A stretch of 64,000 nt of DNA from Bacteroides caccae. GTDB taxonomy: Bacteria > Bacteroidota > Bacteroidia > Bacteroidales > Bacteroidaceae. This document shows positions 17,266 to 26,158 of this stretch, one piece after another; position 1 is the stretch's first letter; each line of letters starts with the position of its first letter. The notes under the pieces were generated by a model. The model saw nothing but the letters and a program-made list of their open reading frames with translations, was not told where the DNA came from and did not search any database. The DNA is taken from contig NZ_CP022412.2 of assembly GCF_002222615.2 (NCBI RefSeq), forward strand, positions 2,232,001-2,296,000. Direction: 5' to 3'. A program made the translations under genes and the position numbers.

Positions 17266-18639
17266 ATGGCAACTTCTAAAGAGATGACGGCAGGGCCGGC
17301 ATTACCGTTGATTTTAAAGTTTACACTGCCGCTTTTGCTTGGCAATCTGCTGCAACAAACGTACTCGCTTGTCGATGCGGCAATCGTTGGAAAGTTTCTG
17401 GGTATTAATGCGTTGGCTTCGGTAGGGGCCAGCACATCGGTGGTATTCCTTATCTTGGGGTTCTGCAACGGATGTTGCGGAGGGTTCGGTATTCCCGTGG
17501 CACAGAAGTTTGGAGCGAGGGATTATAGCACGATGCGCAGTTACATATCCGTCAGTCTGAAGCTCTCTGTGGTGATGTCTGTCACTATCGCTATTGTTAC
17601 CAGTATCTTGTGTGCGGATATTCTTCAGATGATGCGTACACCGGAGAATATATTCGAAGGGGCGTATGCTTATCTGCTTGTCACGTTTATCGGGGTACCT
17701 TTTACTTTTTTCTATAATCTTCTTTCGAGCATTATCCGCGCGTTGGGGGACAGCAAGACGCCTTTCTGGTTTCTGCTCCTCTCTACGGTGTTGAACATTG
17801 TGCTCGATTTGTTTTGTATTTTGGTGCTCGGCTGGGGAGTGGCGGGAGCTGCCATTGCTACGGTTATCTCACAGGGACTTTCGGCTGTGCTCTGTTATAT
17901 TTATATGTATCGTAAGTTTGACATTTTGCAGAGTACTCCGAAGGAACGGCGGTTCCAGTCGAAGCTGGCTAAGACGTTGCTTTATATCGGTGTGCCAATG
18001 GGATTGCAGTTTTCCATTACGGCTATCGGTAGTATCATGCTTCAGAGCGCAAACAATGCGTTGGGTACGGCTTGTGTGGCTGCCTTTACTTCGGCGATGC
18101 GTATCAAGATGTTCTTTATCTGTACGTTCGAGAGTCTGGGAATCGCTATGGCTACTTATAGCGGACAGAATTACGGTGCGGGCAAACCGGAACGTATCTG
18201 GCTGGGGATTAAGGCAAGCGTCTTAATGATGATTATCTATGCGGCGTTTACTTTCGTGCTCCTGATGTCGGGAGCTAAATACTTTGCCTTGATTTTTGTA
18301 GACCCCTCGGAAACGGAGATTTTACTGGATACGGAACTTTTCCTTCATATTTCCTGTATGTTCTTCCCTGTGCTTGGATTGTTGTGCGTCTTGCGTTATA
18401 CCATTCAAGGAGTGGGTTTTACGAATCTTGCTATGTTTTCCGGAGTGGCGGAGATGATTGCCCGTATTCTCGTCAGCCTTTATGCGGTTCCTGCTTTCGG
18501 TTTTCTGGCTGTCTGCTACGGCGACCCGTTGGCTTGGATAGCTGCGGACTTGTTCCTTGTTCCTGCTTTTATCTATGTCTACAAGAGGTTGAAGAAGCAG
18601 GTGCTTACAAACGCTTCGGTTACGCAAGCGGTGGCATAG
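17266..18639 (+). CDS. MATE family multidrug/Na+ antiporter
   Basis: 457 residues from the ATG at 17266. Twelve hydrophobic segments span the chain in two similar halves. The N-terminal ALPLILKFTLPLLLGNLLQQTYSLVDAAIVGKFLG is the typical MATE entrance, and the loop IIRALGDSKTPFWFLL is the conserved inter-helix motif. It exports cationic drugs or metabolites in exchange for Na+ or H+; the substrate cannot be predicted. Monocistronic, converging on the fimbrillin gene 28 bases away. Confidence 0.9.
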   Translation: MATSKEMTAGPALPLILKFTLPLLLGNLLQQTYSLVDAAIVGKFLGINALASVGASTSVVFLILGFCNGCCGGFGIPVAQKFGARDYSTMRSYISVSLKLSVVMSVTIAIVTSILCADILQMMRTPENIFEGAYAYLLVTFIGVPFTFFYNLLSSIIRALGDSKTPFWFLLLSTVLNIVLDLFCILVLGWGVAGAAIATVISQGLSAVLCYIYMYRKFDILQSTPKERRFQSKLAKTLLYIGVPMGLQFSITAIGSIMLQSANNALGTACVAAFTSAMRIKMFFICTFESLGIAMATYSGQNYGAGKPERIWLGIKASVLMMIIYAAFTFVLLMSGAKYFALIFVDPSETEILLDTELFLHISCMFFPVLGLLCVLRYTIQGVGFTNLAMFSGVAEMIARILVSLYAVPAFGFLAVCYGDPLAWIAADLFLVPAFIYVYKRLKKQVLTNASVTQAVA

Positions 18640-18667
18640 GGATTGCCGGCTTGCGCAACCGGAGAGG

Positions 18668-19660
18668 TTAGTCTTGTATCGGATATAGCGGGTTGCCGCT
18701 TTCGTCTACTTCAGTCCATTCTTTTACGCTTACATTGGCGAATGTTAAGGAGTTTTCGTCAATGATCGCCCGGAAAAGATATGAGTTTCCTGCCGCTAGC
18801 AGACTGTTGGGGGGAGTAAGCGGAGTGGTGTAGGTGCGTGAGAAACTTTCTCCGTTGACCAGTAATTCCAGTGTTAAAGTCATGGGTAAGGAACTTTTCA
18901 CAGGCAACATGGTATATTGTACGGTAAAGTCATTGATTCCCATGATAGCGGCCTTGTCATAAGTTGTTTCCGAAGTGATGATTCCGGTAGACAAATCCAT
19001 GACTGCGCCCGGTTTCGGCGGAGTGATAGAGGCGGAGATAATCTTGTTGAGAGTTATATTGGCACCTCCCGACAAGGCGACTACTATTTGCGTAGCTGCG
19101 TGCTGGTATGTGATCGGAATGTTGATCTGGGAGTTTGTCACGTCTTGGTGCGTAGCGTGCCACCAGAGATAGTCTACTCCATTGGATAAAGGGGCGGATA
19201 TCCCGTTGGTAAAGGTCGGGGCGGGATTCTTGGAATTGCAGGAAACGGCATAGAAATTATAGATGTTGTTGCTAAGATACATTTTATATCCGTTGTTGCC
19301 TGCCAGTACGCCGGGAGAGGAGGTGATGTATGTACCTTCGGCAATAGGATCTCCGGTGATTATGTTCGAGGTATTGGACAGGTAAGCACACAACCAACTT
19401 TGTAATCCCTTGCCCATAGGCGACATGGCGCGGGTGATGTTTCTTCCTTCTACGGATGCGCTGAAAGTAACTAAAGTACCCTCTTTGGAAGGATTGCCGT
19501 TGTCGTTGCCACTGTCATTGCCGGACGGGTGGCCATTACCGTTTTCTTCGTTAGGATCGGCGAGGTCGATATAAATGTTGTTTTTGGAGCAGGCTCCTAA
19601 TAGCAGCATGGCTAATGCAGATACAGCCAGGTACTTTGTAATTCGAAATTTAATACTCAT
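18668..19660 (-). CDS. Fimbrillin-family (Mfa-like) lipoprotein
   Basis: 330 residues. The signal ends in the lipobox LLLGAC, with Cys24 as lipidated residue, followed by a disordered linker rich in G, N and D (about 35-58). The remainder matches the Bacteroidales fimbrillin-like fold: VTFSASVEGRNITRA near the start and the C-terminal VSVKEWTEVDESGNP, the donor-strand region. Such proteins form fimbrial shafts or tips, or act as minor pilins at the outer membrane. It is a lone gene here without an anchor or assembly partner. Confidence 0.82.
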   Translation of the reverse strand: MSIKFRITKYLAVSALAMLLLGACSKNNIYIDLADPNEENGNGHPSGNDSGNDNGNPSKEGTLVTFSASVEGRNITRAMSPMGKGLQSWLCAYLSNTSNIITGDPIAEGTYITSSPGVLAGNNGYKMYLSNNIYNFYAVSCNSKNPAPTFTNGISAPLSNGVDYLWWHATHQDVTNSQINIPITYQHAATQIVVALSGGANITLNKIISASITPPKPGAVMDLSTGIITSETTYDKAAIMGINDFTVQYTMLPVKSSLPMTLTLELLVNGESFSRTYTTPLTPPNSLLAAGNSYLFRAIIDENSLTFANVSVKEWTEVDESGNPLYPIQD

Positions 19661-19742
19661 AGTCAGGTTCTTTTTGAAAGTTAATAGTTACACCTATATA
19701 CATTTCAAAAAGGTTTTGGTTCATGGCATAAGAGTCTTTTTC

Positions 19743-21515
19743 TTAAAAATCAGGCTCTTTCTGTATGCAGATGATGTCTCCGTAAATGGGGTGACGGAAT
19801 TCTATGTATTCGGCATGAAGATATAGCCTGTCTGCTTTCTTTCCGTAGAGCTCGTCGCCTAGAATGGGGCAATTCAGACCTTTCGGGTGGGCGGCGTGTA
19901 CACGTAGTTGATGAGTGCGTCCGGTCAACGGGCAGAAAGCGATACGGGTATGTTTCTCTGAGTTTGTGATGATCTGATACTCTGTGATAGCTTCCTTCCC
20001 ATGTTCTTCGTCAACGCTCTGGCACGGTCGGTCGAGAGGGTTCGGACAGAGAGGGAGTTCGATTCTTCCTACCTTTCCGGTTGTACTTATTACTTCTGTT
20101 GCTCTTACCTTTTCTGTTTTTCTTGTGTTTCCTGTTGTTTGATTTGTTGTTTCTTCGGTTTCTGTTATGCACCCGTCCAGTAAGGCGATATATCGTTTTT
20201 TTATACTTCTGTTCTCAAATTGCGCCTGTAAATGTTGATGTACTTCTTTTGTCTTGGCAACAAGCAGTAACCCCGAAGTCGCCATATCGAGTCGGTGTAC
20301 GATCATCGGTCCGGTTGCGTCCGGATACTTTTCTTTCAGGCGGTGATAAACGGAATCCATATCCTCCTCCTTTCCCGGCACGGATAACATTCCGGACGGT
20401 TTGTTGACTACCACCAGCCATTCATCCTCAAACACGATTTCCAGTTCCGTGTCTTTATGCGTATTGCTTAATAGCGGATTTTCGTCTACCTCCAGTCCCT
20501 GTAACATATGTTGTAGAATCGGCTCGCACTTCCCTTTACAGGAAGGATAGTAATATCCATGACGCCGGATTTCGTTTTTGGGAGAGTCCCCCCACCAAAA
20601 TTCAGCCATTGCCAATGGCTTTAGTTGATGAAGATAAGCATATTGCAGTAGCTTGGGTAATGCACATTCACCCGCACCGCCGGGAGGTACTTTCTGAACA
20701 GTCTGCTCAAAAATAGTACATAAGTCTTTCACTTCTCCTTTCGCGTTCAACATCCGGAACTGCCCGAATAACTTTTGTTGCAAAGCCGCCGAACGTTCTT
20801 TCCGTTCTGTTTTCAGGCTTTCTATGTCCGTCTTGAAACGGTTAACTTCGGTTTCAAGTTCTTCCAACCGTTTTTTCCATTCCTTCTCTTTCCGTTTGTA
20901 TTCAGCTTTTTGATATTGACTTTCCCGAATCAAGACGGCTTGTTCTTCTTCGGAAAGTCCGGGCGAGGACTGACGGCGGATTTCTCTGGCTTCCTTTGCG
21001 GCTTTTAACTCTGCTTTGGCTTGACTCAACTCCGCTTTGGCCTGTTCCGTTTCTTTCTTCCACCTTTCTTTTGCATCCAGATAGGGACGGCTGTTTTCTA
21101 ATTCATTGATGCGGATATTGATAGCGGAGATCTGTTCTTCCTCTATTTTGAAGAATCCTTGTGGTTGGAGCAAGTCATAAACAGGAGGAACAAAATAAGT
21201 ATGCAGATTCTTCCCTGCCAGATTGCCGGAAAAGGCTGCCAGGTAACCGATTCCGCCTTCTTCGTCTTTATCGGTACTTTCTCCCGTTTCTTTTTCCTTC
21301 CCTTTTCTTGTCCTTTTTCCTGTCTCTTGTACAATCAATACCCCGAACATCTTTCCAAGCGTCAATTCTTCCTGCCATTCCTTCCGGCTTGAAATATACT
21401 CTTTCACTTCTTCCGCCGCTAATACGCACAACGGATGCGGCGTATAGTGGAAAGGATAAGTGAATTTCTCCGGTAGCGCAATATGAGAAACGCTCTTCTT
21501 GAAAAAATGTATCAT
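19743..21515 (-). CDS. RluA-type pseudouridine synthase with a long coiled-coil N-terminal region
   Basis: 590 residues, far longer than a usual RluA (about 300). The catalytic domain occupies about 365-585: VFEDEWLVVVNKPSGMLSVPGK, then IVHRLDMATSGLLLVAK containing the catalytic Asp, and GRTHQLRVHAAH. The first 360 residues include a K/E/A-rich coiled coil (about 160-270) and a Cys-containing segment (YYYPSCKGKC). This long form recurs in Bacteroides. It isomerises uridine in rRNA or tRNA; the target is unknown. A direct function of the extension is not known to me. Confidence 0.85.
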   Translation of the reverse strand: MIHFFKKSVSHIALPEKFTYPFHYTPHPLCVLAAEEVKEYISSRKEWQEELTLGKMFGVLIVQETGKRTRKGKEKETGESTDKDEEGGIGYLAAFSGNLAGKNLHTYFVPPVYDLLQPQGFFKIEEEQISAINIRINELENSRPYLDAKERWKKETEQAKAELSQAKAELKAAKEAREIRRQSSPGLSEEEQAVLIRESQYQKAEYKRKEKEWKKRLEELETEVNRFKTDIESLKTERKERSAALQQKLFGQFRMLNAKGEVKDLCTIFEQTVQKVPPGGAGECALPKLLQYAYLHQLKPLAMAEFWWGDSPKNEIRRHGYYYPSCKGKCEPILQHMLQGLEVDENPLLSNTHKDTELEIVFEDEWLVVVNKPSGMLSVPGKEEDMDSVYHRLKEKYPDATGPMIVHRLDMATSGLLLVAKTKEVHQHLQAQFENRSIKKRYIALLDGCITETEETTNQTTGNTRKTEKVRATEVISTTGKVGRIELPLCPNPLDRPCQSVDEEHGKEAITEYQIITNSEKHTRIAFCPLTGRTHQLRVHAAHPKGLNCPILGDELYGKKADRLYLHAEYIEFRHPIYGDIICIQKEPDF

Positions 21516-21543
21516 CGGTTTATATATGAATGTGATTATCGGT

Positions 21544-21551
21544 GCAAAAGT
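21544..21551 (-). promoter_or_regulatory. Bacteroides -7 box for the pseudouridine synthase gene
   Basis: TACTTTTG on the minus strand, 29 bases before the start at 21515. Confidence 0.45.
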
Positions 21552-21575
21552 AAAGTAAATCCGCGAATTTTGTTC

Positions 21576-21583
21576 TATATTTG
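21576..21583 (+). promoter_or_regulatory. Bacteroides -7 box for the SGNH gene
   Basis: TATATTTG, 41 bases before the ATG at 21624; back-to-back with the box serving the divergent pseudouridine synthase gene. Confidence 0.45.
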
Positions 21584-21623
21584 TTCTGGAGTTTAAATGA
21601 AATAAAATGAATGTTTGAATGAA

Positions 21624-22175
21624 ATGGATAAGATAGAGGAAAAACCGAAACTAGCTTTTGTAGGCAACAGTCATATAGCGTTCTGGGCATTGAATATCTA
21701 TTTTCCGCAATGGGAATGCCTGAACTATGGTGTGCCCGGTGAGGGATTGGCTTATGTCGAAGCGTTTGATGTGGACACATCGGATTGCCGGGTAGTTATT
21801 CAGTTCGGAAGTAATGACATCTATCAGTTGAACGATGAAAATGTGGACGGCTATGTAGAACGGTATGTAAAAGCAGTGTTGGCTGTTCCTTCCCGGCAGA
21901 CTTACTTATTCTGTATCTTCCCACGCAATGATTACGATGATTACAGTACGTCGGTGAATAAATTCATCTGTATGCTTAATCAGAAAATACACAGGAAACT
22001 GGAGGGAACGGACATTATCTATCTGGATGTGTTCGACCGTTTATTGCAGGACGGAAGGCTGAATCCCGAACTCACTATTGACGATCTGCATCTGAACGGA
22101 AAAGGGTACAGTATCTTGTCGGAAGCCTTGAGGCGAACCTTGGAACAACCTTTGAAACAAGCCCCTGATTTGTAA
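21624..22175 (+). CDS. SGNH/GDSL-type hydrolase
   Basis: 183 residues from the ATG at 21624 (a TTG at 21615 is the only upstream alternative). Block I is FVGNSHIAFW, placing the nucleophile Ser in a G-N-S motif. Block III is FGSNDIYQL and block V is DDLHLNGKGY with the Asp and His of the triad. No signal peptide, so it acts in the cytoplasm as an esterase, lipase or acyl-transfer enzyme; the substrate is unknown. Confidence 0.85.
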   Translation: MDKIEEKPKLAFVGNSHIAFWALNIYFPQWECLNYGVPGEGLAYVEAFDVDTSDCRVVIQFGSNDIYQLNDENVDGYVERYVKAVLAVPSRQTYLFCIFPRNDYDDYSTSVNKFICMLNQKIHRKLEGTDIIYLDVFDRLLQDGRLNPELTIDDLHLNGKGYSILSEALRRTLEQPLKQAPDL

Positions 22176-22242
22176 ACTATCCCCGACTTCTTTTGTTCCT
22201 GCTTTTATTGCGTAAATTAATGGCATATCAGTTTATTTTTTC

Positions 22243-22250
22243 TATTTTTG
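22243..22250 (+). promoter_or_regulatory. Bacteroides -7 box for the MaoC gene
   Basis: TATTTTTG, 45 bases before the ATG at 22295. Confidence 0.4.
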
Positions 22251-22294
22251 TCCCCGATTAACATTTATAATAACCCCCATAAAGCGATAAGACT

Positions 22295-22759
22295 ATGGAA
22301 AAAGTAATTATCAATTCGTACGAAGAATTCGAAAAGCTAGTAGGACAACAAATAGGTGTTTCAGATTATGTGGAACTCTCACAGGAACGCATCAACCTTT
22401 TTGCAGATGCAACACTGGATCATCAATGGATTCATGTGGATACGGAACGTGCCAAAGTAGACAGCCCTTATCACAGCACGATTGCTCACGGCTATCTGAC
22501 ATTATCCATGCTTCCTTACCTGTGGAATCAGATTATCCAGGTGAATAACCTGAAAATGATGATTAACTACGGCATGGACAAAATGAAATTCGGTCAGGCT
22601 GTGTTGTCAGGACAAAGCATCCGTCTGGTGACTACCCTTCATTCATTGACCAACTTGCGTGGTGTGGCAAAGGCTGAAATCAAGTTTGCTATTGAAATCA
22701 AAGACCAGCCCAAAAAGGCTCTTGAAGGAATTGCCGTATTCTTGTACTATTTCAATTGA
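22295..22759 (+). CDS. MaoC-like hot-dog fold dehydratase
   Basis: 154 residues. FADATLDHQWIHVDTERAK carries the Asp and His of the MaoC hydratase motif, followed by IAHGYLTLSMLPYLW, the conserved helix of the (R)-specific enoyl-CoA hydratase family. It would hydrate enoyl-CoA or enoyl-ACP substrates in the cytoplasm. No fatty-acid genes are nearby, so the pathway is open. A stem-loop with a T tract ends the transcript. Confidence 0.88.
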   Translation: MEKVIINSYEEFEKLVGQQIGVSDYVELSQERINLFADATLDHQWIHVDTERAKVDSPYHSTIAHGYLTLSMLPYLWNQIIQVNNLKMMINYGMDKMKFGQAVLSGQSIRLVTTLHSLTNLRGVAKAEIKFAIEIKDQPKKALEGIAVFLYYFN

Positions 22760-22782
22760 TTTAATTCATAACGACATAAGAG

Positions 22783-22815
22783 AGAAGCTGTTTTCCGTAG
22801 CGGGAGACAGCTTCT
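22783..22815 (+). terminator. Rho-independent terminator after the MaoC gene
   Basis: AGAAGCTGT and ACAGCTTCT form a 9-bp stem around a 15-base loop, followed by a run of T. Confidence 0.75.
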
Positions 22816-22829
22816 TGTTTTTTTGTTCG

Positions 22830-23351
22830 TTATTTTTTTGCTTTCATCGCCTTTAGGGTATTTCTGCGTACAGCACGAATGGCGGGATTCAATAATTCGG
22901 GTTCCATGATTTCCAGCATTGTGCGTAGTTCCTGTTGCAGTTCGGGAATGGAACAGGTCAGTTGATAGGCAAGTTTTATGCAAAGAGATTGTACACCGCC
23001 CGGTTCATGTCGGCTTATGACACGCTCCAGGCAGAAATCGAGGAAATCCATTCGTGGCGGATTGGCTGCCGGTTGCTGGCTGAGCAGGTTCAGGAGCATC
23101 CTTCGTTTTCCTGAGTGCGGACAGGTCATTGCCGCGTCAATCAGTTCGTTTTGTCGCCGGCTCAACCATTCTACATCCTCCTTTGAGAAATGCGTACAAA
23201 CCCACAGTGCCTGATAAGAGACAATATCGTCCTCGTCAAAGATAAATTGATAGACTTCTTCTCTGAGTTGTTCGTCATCTTGTATAAAGTGAAGTATTTC
23301 TCTAATATCTTCAATATGCACACGTTCGGATAATCTCGCACGTAGGTTCAT
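22830..23351 (-). CDS. Helical-repeat protein of unknown function
   Basis: 173 residues, almost wholly helical, with repeats of about 35 residues that look HEAT-like: IREILHFIQDDEQLREEVYQFIFDED, then YQALWVCTHFSKEDVEWL, then RRMLLNLLSQQP, and so on. No catalytic motif. It is the last gene of a probable minus-strand cluster after the acetyltransferase gene (19-base gap). A scaffold or regulator is possible, but I do not recognise a named family. Confidence 0.6.
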   Translation of the reverse strand: MNLRARLSERVHIEDIREILHFIQDDEQLREEVYQFIFDEDDIVSYQALWVCTHFSKEDVEWLSRRQNELIDAAMTCPHSGKRRMLLNLLSQQPAANPPRMDFLDFCLERVISRHEPGGVQSLCIKLAYQLTCSIPELQQELRTMLEIMEPELLNPAIRAVRRNTLKAMKAKK

Positions 23352-23370
23352 GTAACTTTCTTTTTGAGGG

Positions 23371-24384
23371 TTAACCTTTACTCTTACTTTTTTCGACAGT
23401 TGCTTCTTTCAGCTGCAAATGCAGGATCGGATAAGGTTTTCCCATACCGTCCGTTGCGTCCCTTCCGATGATTTGGAATCCCATGTGAAGATAGAAGCTG
23501 AGTGCTTTTTCATTCTGCTCGTTTACGTCCACCTTATCCAACTGCTTTTTCCGAGTAGCGTATTCCAGTAATCGCTTGCCGTATCCTTTTCCCTGTTCGC
23601 CGGGATTTACGAATAACATCTCGATTAGTTCATCGCTCAGTCCCATGAAAGCTACAATCTTTCTGCCGGCATCCCGGATAATGTATAGTTCTACCGCCGG
23701 TAAATAATGATTGCGCACCAATGGCTTGTAAAACTGGATATGTTCTTCCGTGAGAAAATGATGCGTGTGGCGTACCGATGCTTCCCAAACTTCCAGAATC
23801 TCGTCATAGTCTTGCGGGGCAGGCTGGCATATATTCGGAAGATAGTAACACAAATGGTCGAATATATTCCCGTTGTAAGTCAGTTCCGCCTGATGCAGCA
23901 CACCTTCATAGATAAATCCGTTCCGTTCAAGCACTTGTTGTGACCGTTTGTTGTGTGGGTAACAATTGGCGGTGATGAGGCTGAGTTGCAGTTCGTTGAA
24001 ACCGTAGTTGAGTATAGCCTGTACCGCTTCCGTCATATATCCTTTGCCCCAATGTGCTTCGTCAAGCCAGTACCCCAGCATACGGACCTGTGGATTCTCC
24101 CGTTTCGGGTCGGGGACGATTCCGATAGAACCGATAAGTTGCTGCGCATCTTTCAGTATCATCGCCCAGATATTCTCTTGGCCGATAAACACATCCTGAA
24201 GAATCTTCCGCGATTCTTCTATCGTCTTGTGGGGCGCCCAACCGGCATTATTACCCAAGTTTGGGTTCTGGCAACAGGCAAAAAATGCATCCGCATCCTC
24301 TTCTTGAAAAGGGCGGATCAGCAGCCGTACCGTCTCGAGGCTACGGGGCGTCACAGTTTCCTCTGTCTCAGTCTTCTTCTCCAT
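23371..24384 (-). CDS. Tandem two-domain GNAT acetyltransferase
   Basis: 337 residues from the ATG at 24384; a GTG at 24402 would add six. Residues about 15-180 are a RimJ-like GNAT (VRLLIRPFQEEDADAFF... WGKGYMTEAVQAILNYGF... LERNGFIYEGVL). Residues about 190-330 form a second GNAT of the YjgM/YafP type with the acetyl-CoA loop NPGEQGKGYGKRLLEYA. Both halves look intact. Acceptor groups unknown. It overlaps the VOC gene by 17 bases, implying coupled translation. Confidence 0.85.
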   Translation of the reverse strand: MEKKTETEETVTPRSLETVRLLIRPFQEEDADAFFACCQNPNLGNNAGWAPHKTIEESRKILQDVFIGQENIWAMILKDAQQLIGSIGIVPDPKRENPQVRMLGYWLDEAHWGKGYMTEAVQAILNYGFNELQLSLITANCYPHNKRSQQVLERNGFIYEGVLHQAELTYNGNIFDHLCYYLPNICQPAPQDYDEILEVWEASVRHTHHFLTEEHIQFYKPLVRNHYLPAVELYIIRDAGRKIVAFMGLSDELIEMLFVNPGEQGKGYGKRLLEYATRKKQLDKVDVNEQNEKALSFYLHMGFQIIGRDATDGMGKPYPILHLQLKEATVEKSKSKG

Positions 24385-24775
24385 ATTCTTTCTTGTATAC
24401 ACATTCTATACGGTTCCCGTCCGGGTCAAGGATGACACTTTCAAAATAGCCGTCTCCCGAAGTGCGCGGCTCACCGGCAATGGTGTAACCTTCGGAACGC
24501 ATTTCCTCAGTGAAACGAAGAACTTCCTCCTGGCCGGGAAACGTGAAAGCGAGATGTGTCAATCCGACTCTGTTTTCTTCCACCACCGTATTCTGTACAT
24601 CGGGACGGCTCATCAATTCCAAAGAAGGACCTTCACCGAAAGATATGAAGTAAGACTCGAATCCCTTCTTGGGATTCACATATTTCTCATTGCTTTTTCC
24701 ACCCAGGAAGCGGACATAGAACTCTTTCAACTCTTCCAAACGGAAAGTCCAAATGGCGATGTGGTGTAGTTTCAT
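24368..24775 (-). CDS. VOC (glyoxalase/bleomycin-resistance) superfamily protein
   Basis: 135 residues with two beta-alpha-beta-beta-beta modules. Metal-ligand candidates are His5 (HHIAIW), Glu in SLELMS, His in GLTHLAFTF and Glu in NRIECVY, the usual H/E...H/E set. Such proteins act as lyases, dioxygenases or drug-binding proteins; the substrate cannot be told. Head of the VOC-GNAT-helical-repeat cluster. Confidence 0.85.
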   Translation of the reverse strand: MKLHHIAIWTFRLEELKEFYVRFLGGKSNEKYVNPKKGFESYFISFGEGPSLELMSRPDVQNTVVEENRVGLTHLAFTFPGQEEVLRFTEEMRSEGYTIAGEPRTSGDGYFESVILDPDGNRIECVYKKEYGEED

Positions 24776-24818
24776 TTTTAATCTGATTTTTCTTTTTTAT
24801 CATTAACTATTACTCTCT

Positions 24819-25709
24819 TTATTTGGCAGACTGCATCGCGTATTCATAAACAATACGTGAAATATCAGCGATAATCTTACTGTTTTCCGCAAAGCTTTCT
24901 TCGGAATCTTTCACAAAGACAGCTATGCTGTAAGTGCGTCCGTCCGGCAAAAGAACAAAGCCGATGTCATTACAGCCTATCTGTTGTCCTTTGGCATTAA
25001 GGTCGCCTGTCCCCGTTTTATGTCCTATTACCACTCCTTTATCCGCTAAAGGAGCAACCAGCCGGTCTTGCCCGGTCTTGCATTCTACCATTGTCTGATA
25101 GATGAAATCCTTATATTCTTGTGCAAACAACGGTTCCCGTCGGAAAATCTCCATTAATTCGGCAGCAGCCAATGGTGTACTCCAGTTTTGATAACACAAA
25201 TCCAAATCTTCGTGCATGGCAGTTTCCGTACCGACAATAGCACAATCCCGAATGCCTAACGAATGGATATATCGGTTCACGGCATCCGGTCCGCCCTGAT
25301 AATCAAAAAGTATATCGCAGGTATTGTTGTCACTCTGCTGAAGTGTGTATCTTAGCAGGTCGGCAATGCTCATCTCAATTCCCCCTTGCGGATATTTATC
25401 CCGTAAGGGACTATACGTATTCGGTTTCAAATCCGATTTCTCTATCCTTAGCAGAGTATCCAATGACTGATTCCGTTTCGCCATATAATCGGCTAACGCC
25501 AACGCCTGATGAAACTTGAAAACACTCATCAAAGGATAATGAATATCATTATTGACTGTTACCGTATCTTTTTCATCTATGATAACGGCAATCCCTATTT
25601 CAGCTTTCCTGTCTTTGATAGCTTCTTTCAGTTGTGTTTCAAGAGAAACACTCCGGCAGGAAAACAGTAGAACGGGAATGAAGCAAAGAAACACGATGAA
25701 TGAGCGCAT
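24819..25709 (-). CDS. Class A beta-lactamase, lipoprotein form (Bacteroides CblA/CepA-like)
   Basis: 296 residues from the ATG at 25709 (the upstream TTG is unlikely). The signal peptide ends in LLFSC, a lipobox giving lipidated Cys18, so the enzyme is probably membrane-anchored. Catalytic motifs are all present: S62-V-F-K65, SDN in QSDNNTCD, the omega-loop EDLDLCYQN, and KTG in GHKTGTGD. The long omega-loop spacing and the QSDNNTCD context are those of the chromosomal cephalosporinase-type enzymes of Bacteroides. It hydrolyses the beta-lactam ring in the periplasm. A -7 box lies 48 bases upstream; a palindrome array lies farther upstream. Confidence 0.92.
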   Translation of the reverse strand: MRSFIVFLCFIPVLLFSCRSVSLETQLKEAIKDRKAEIGIAVIIDEKDTVTVNNDIHYPLMSVFKFHQALALADYMAKRNQSLDTLLRIEKSDLKPNTYSPLRDKYPQGGIEMSIADLLRYTLQQSDNNTCDILFDYQGGPDAVNRYIHSLGIRDCAIVGTETAMHEDLDLCYQNWSTPLAAAELMEIFRREPLFAQEYKDFIYQTMVECKTGQDRLVAPLADKGVVIGHKTGTGDLNAKGQQIGCNDIGFVLLPDGRTYSIAVFVKDSEESFAENSKIIADISRIVYEYAMQSAK

Positions 25710-25756
25710 AATCAATTTTTTCTTTTTAATAGGTTACTAATTCTCTATCGAAGTCA

Positions 25757-25764
25757 CAAAGGTA
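25757..25764 (-). promoter_or_regulatory. Bacteroides -7 box for the beta-lactamase
   Basis: TACCTTTG on the minus strand, 48 bases before the ATG. No TTTG at the expected -33 distance. Confidence 0.5.
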
Positions 25765-25964
25765 TGAATAGTAATTTGAAAAAGTAGGGATAACATCTTA
25801 AATTCTATTATGACAAAGTTGTAAACAAAGAAATTAGATTTTATTTGCTTATTCCGTTATATAGAAGAGCTGTCCCTTGTGAAATAGGGAGGTATCGCAT
25901 TTAACCATAGAAAGATAAGTCGTTCAATTTGTAACCTCCGTACTTATGAGTTGTGTCCTGCCTT

Positions 25965-26111
25965 GAAACCAACGGTTTCAAGGTGCGAAACTGTTGGTTC
26001 TGCGGTTTGAAACTTTAGTTTCATACGCTTGAAACTCTAGTTCCAATTGCTTGAAACCATTGGTTTCTTACCGATGAAACTATAGTTTCTCTTAGCTGGA
26101 ACTTTAGTTTC
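25965..26111. repeat. 22-bp-period palindromic repeat array 2
   Basis: Seven palindromes of the form GAAACY-N2/3-RGTTTC start at 25965, 25987, 26009, 26031, 26053, 26076 and 26098, so the period is 22 bp (once 23). Spacers of 7-9 bp differ in sequence. The inner stem pair changes together (C/G in units 1 and 5; T/A in units 3, 4, 6 and 7), which indicates selection for the palindrome. The array fills much of the 449-bp gap between the beta-lactamase start and the DUF6078 gene; the rest shows no gene. Confidence 0.85.
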
Positions 26112-26158
26112 ACGCAGAGAAAACTATTACCCCCTAATCTGTGACAGATGACAGCAAC

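Noticed and set aside
25965..26111. Possible CRISPR array
   Set aside because: Repeats are only 14-15 bp and spacers 7-9 bp, and no cas genes are near.
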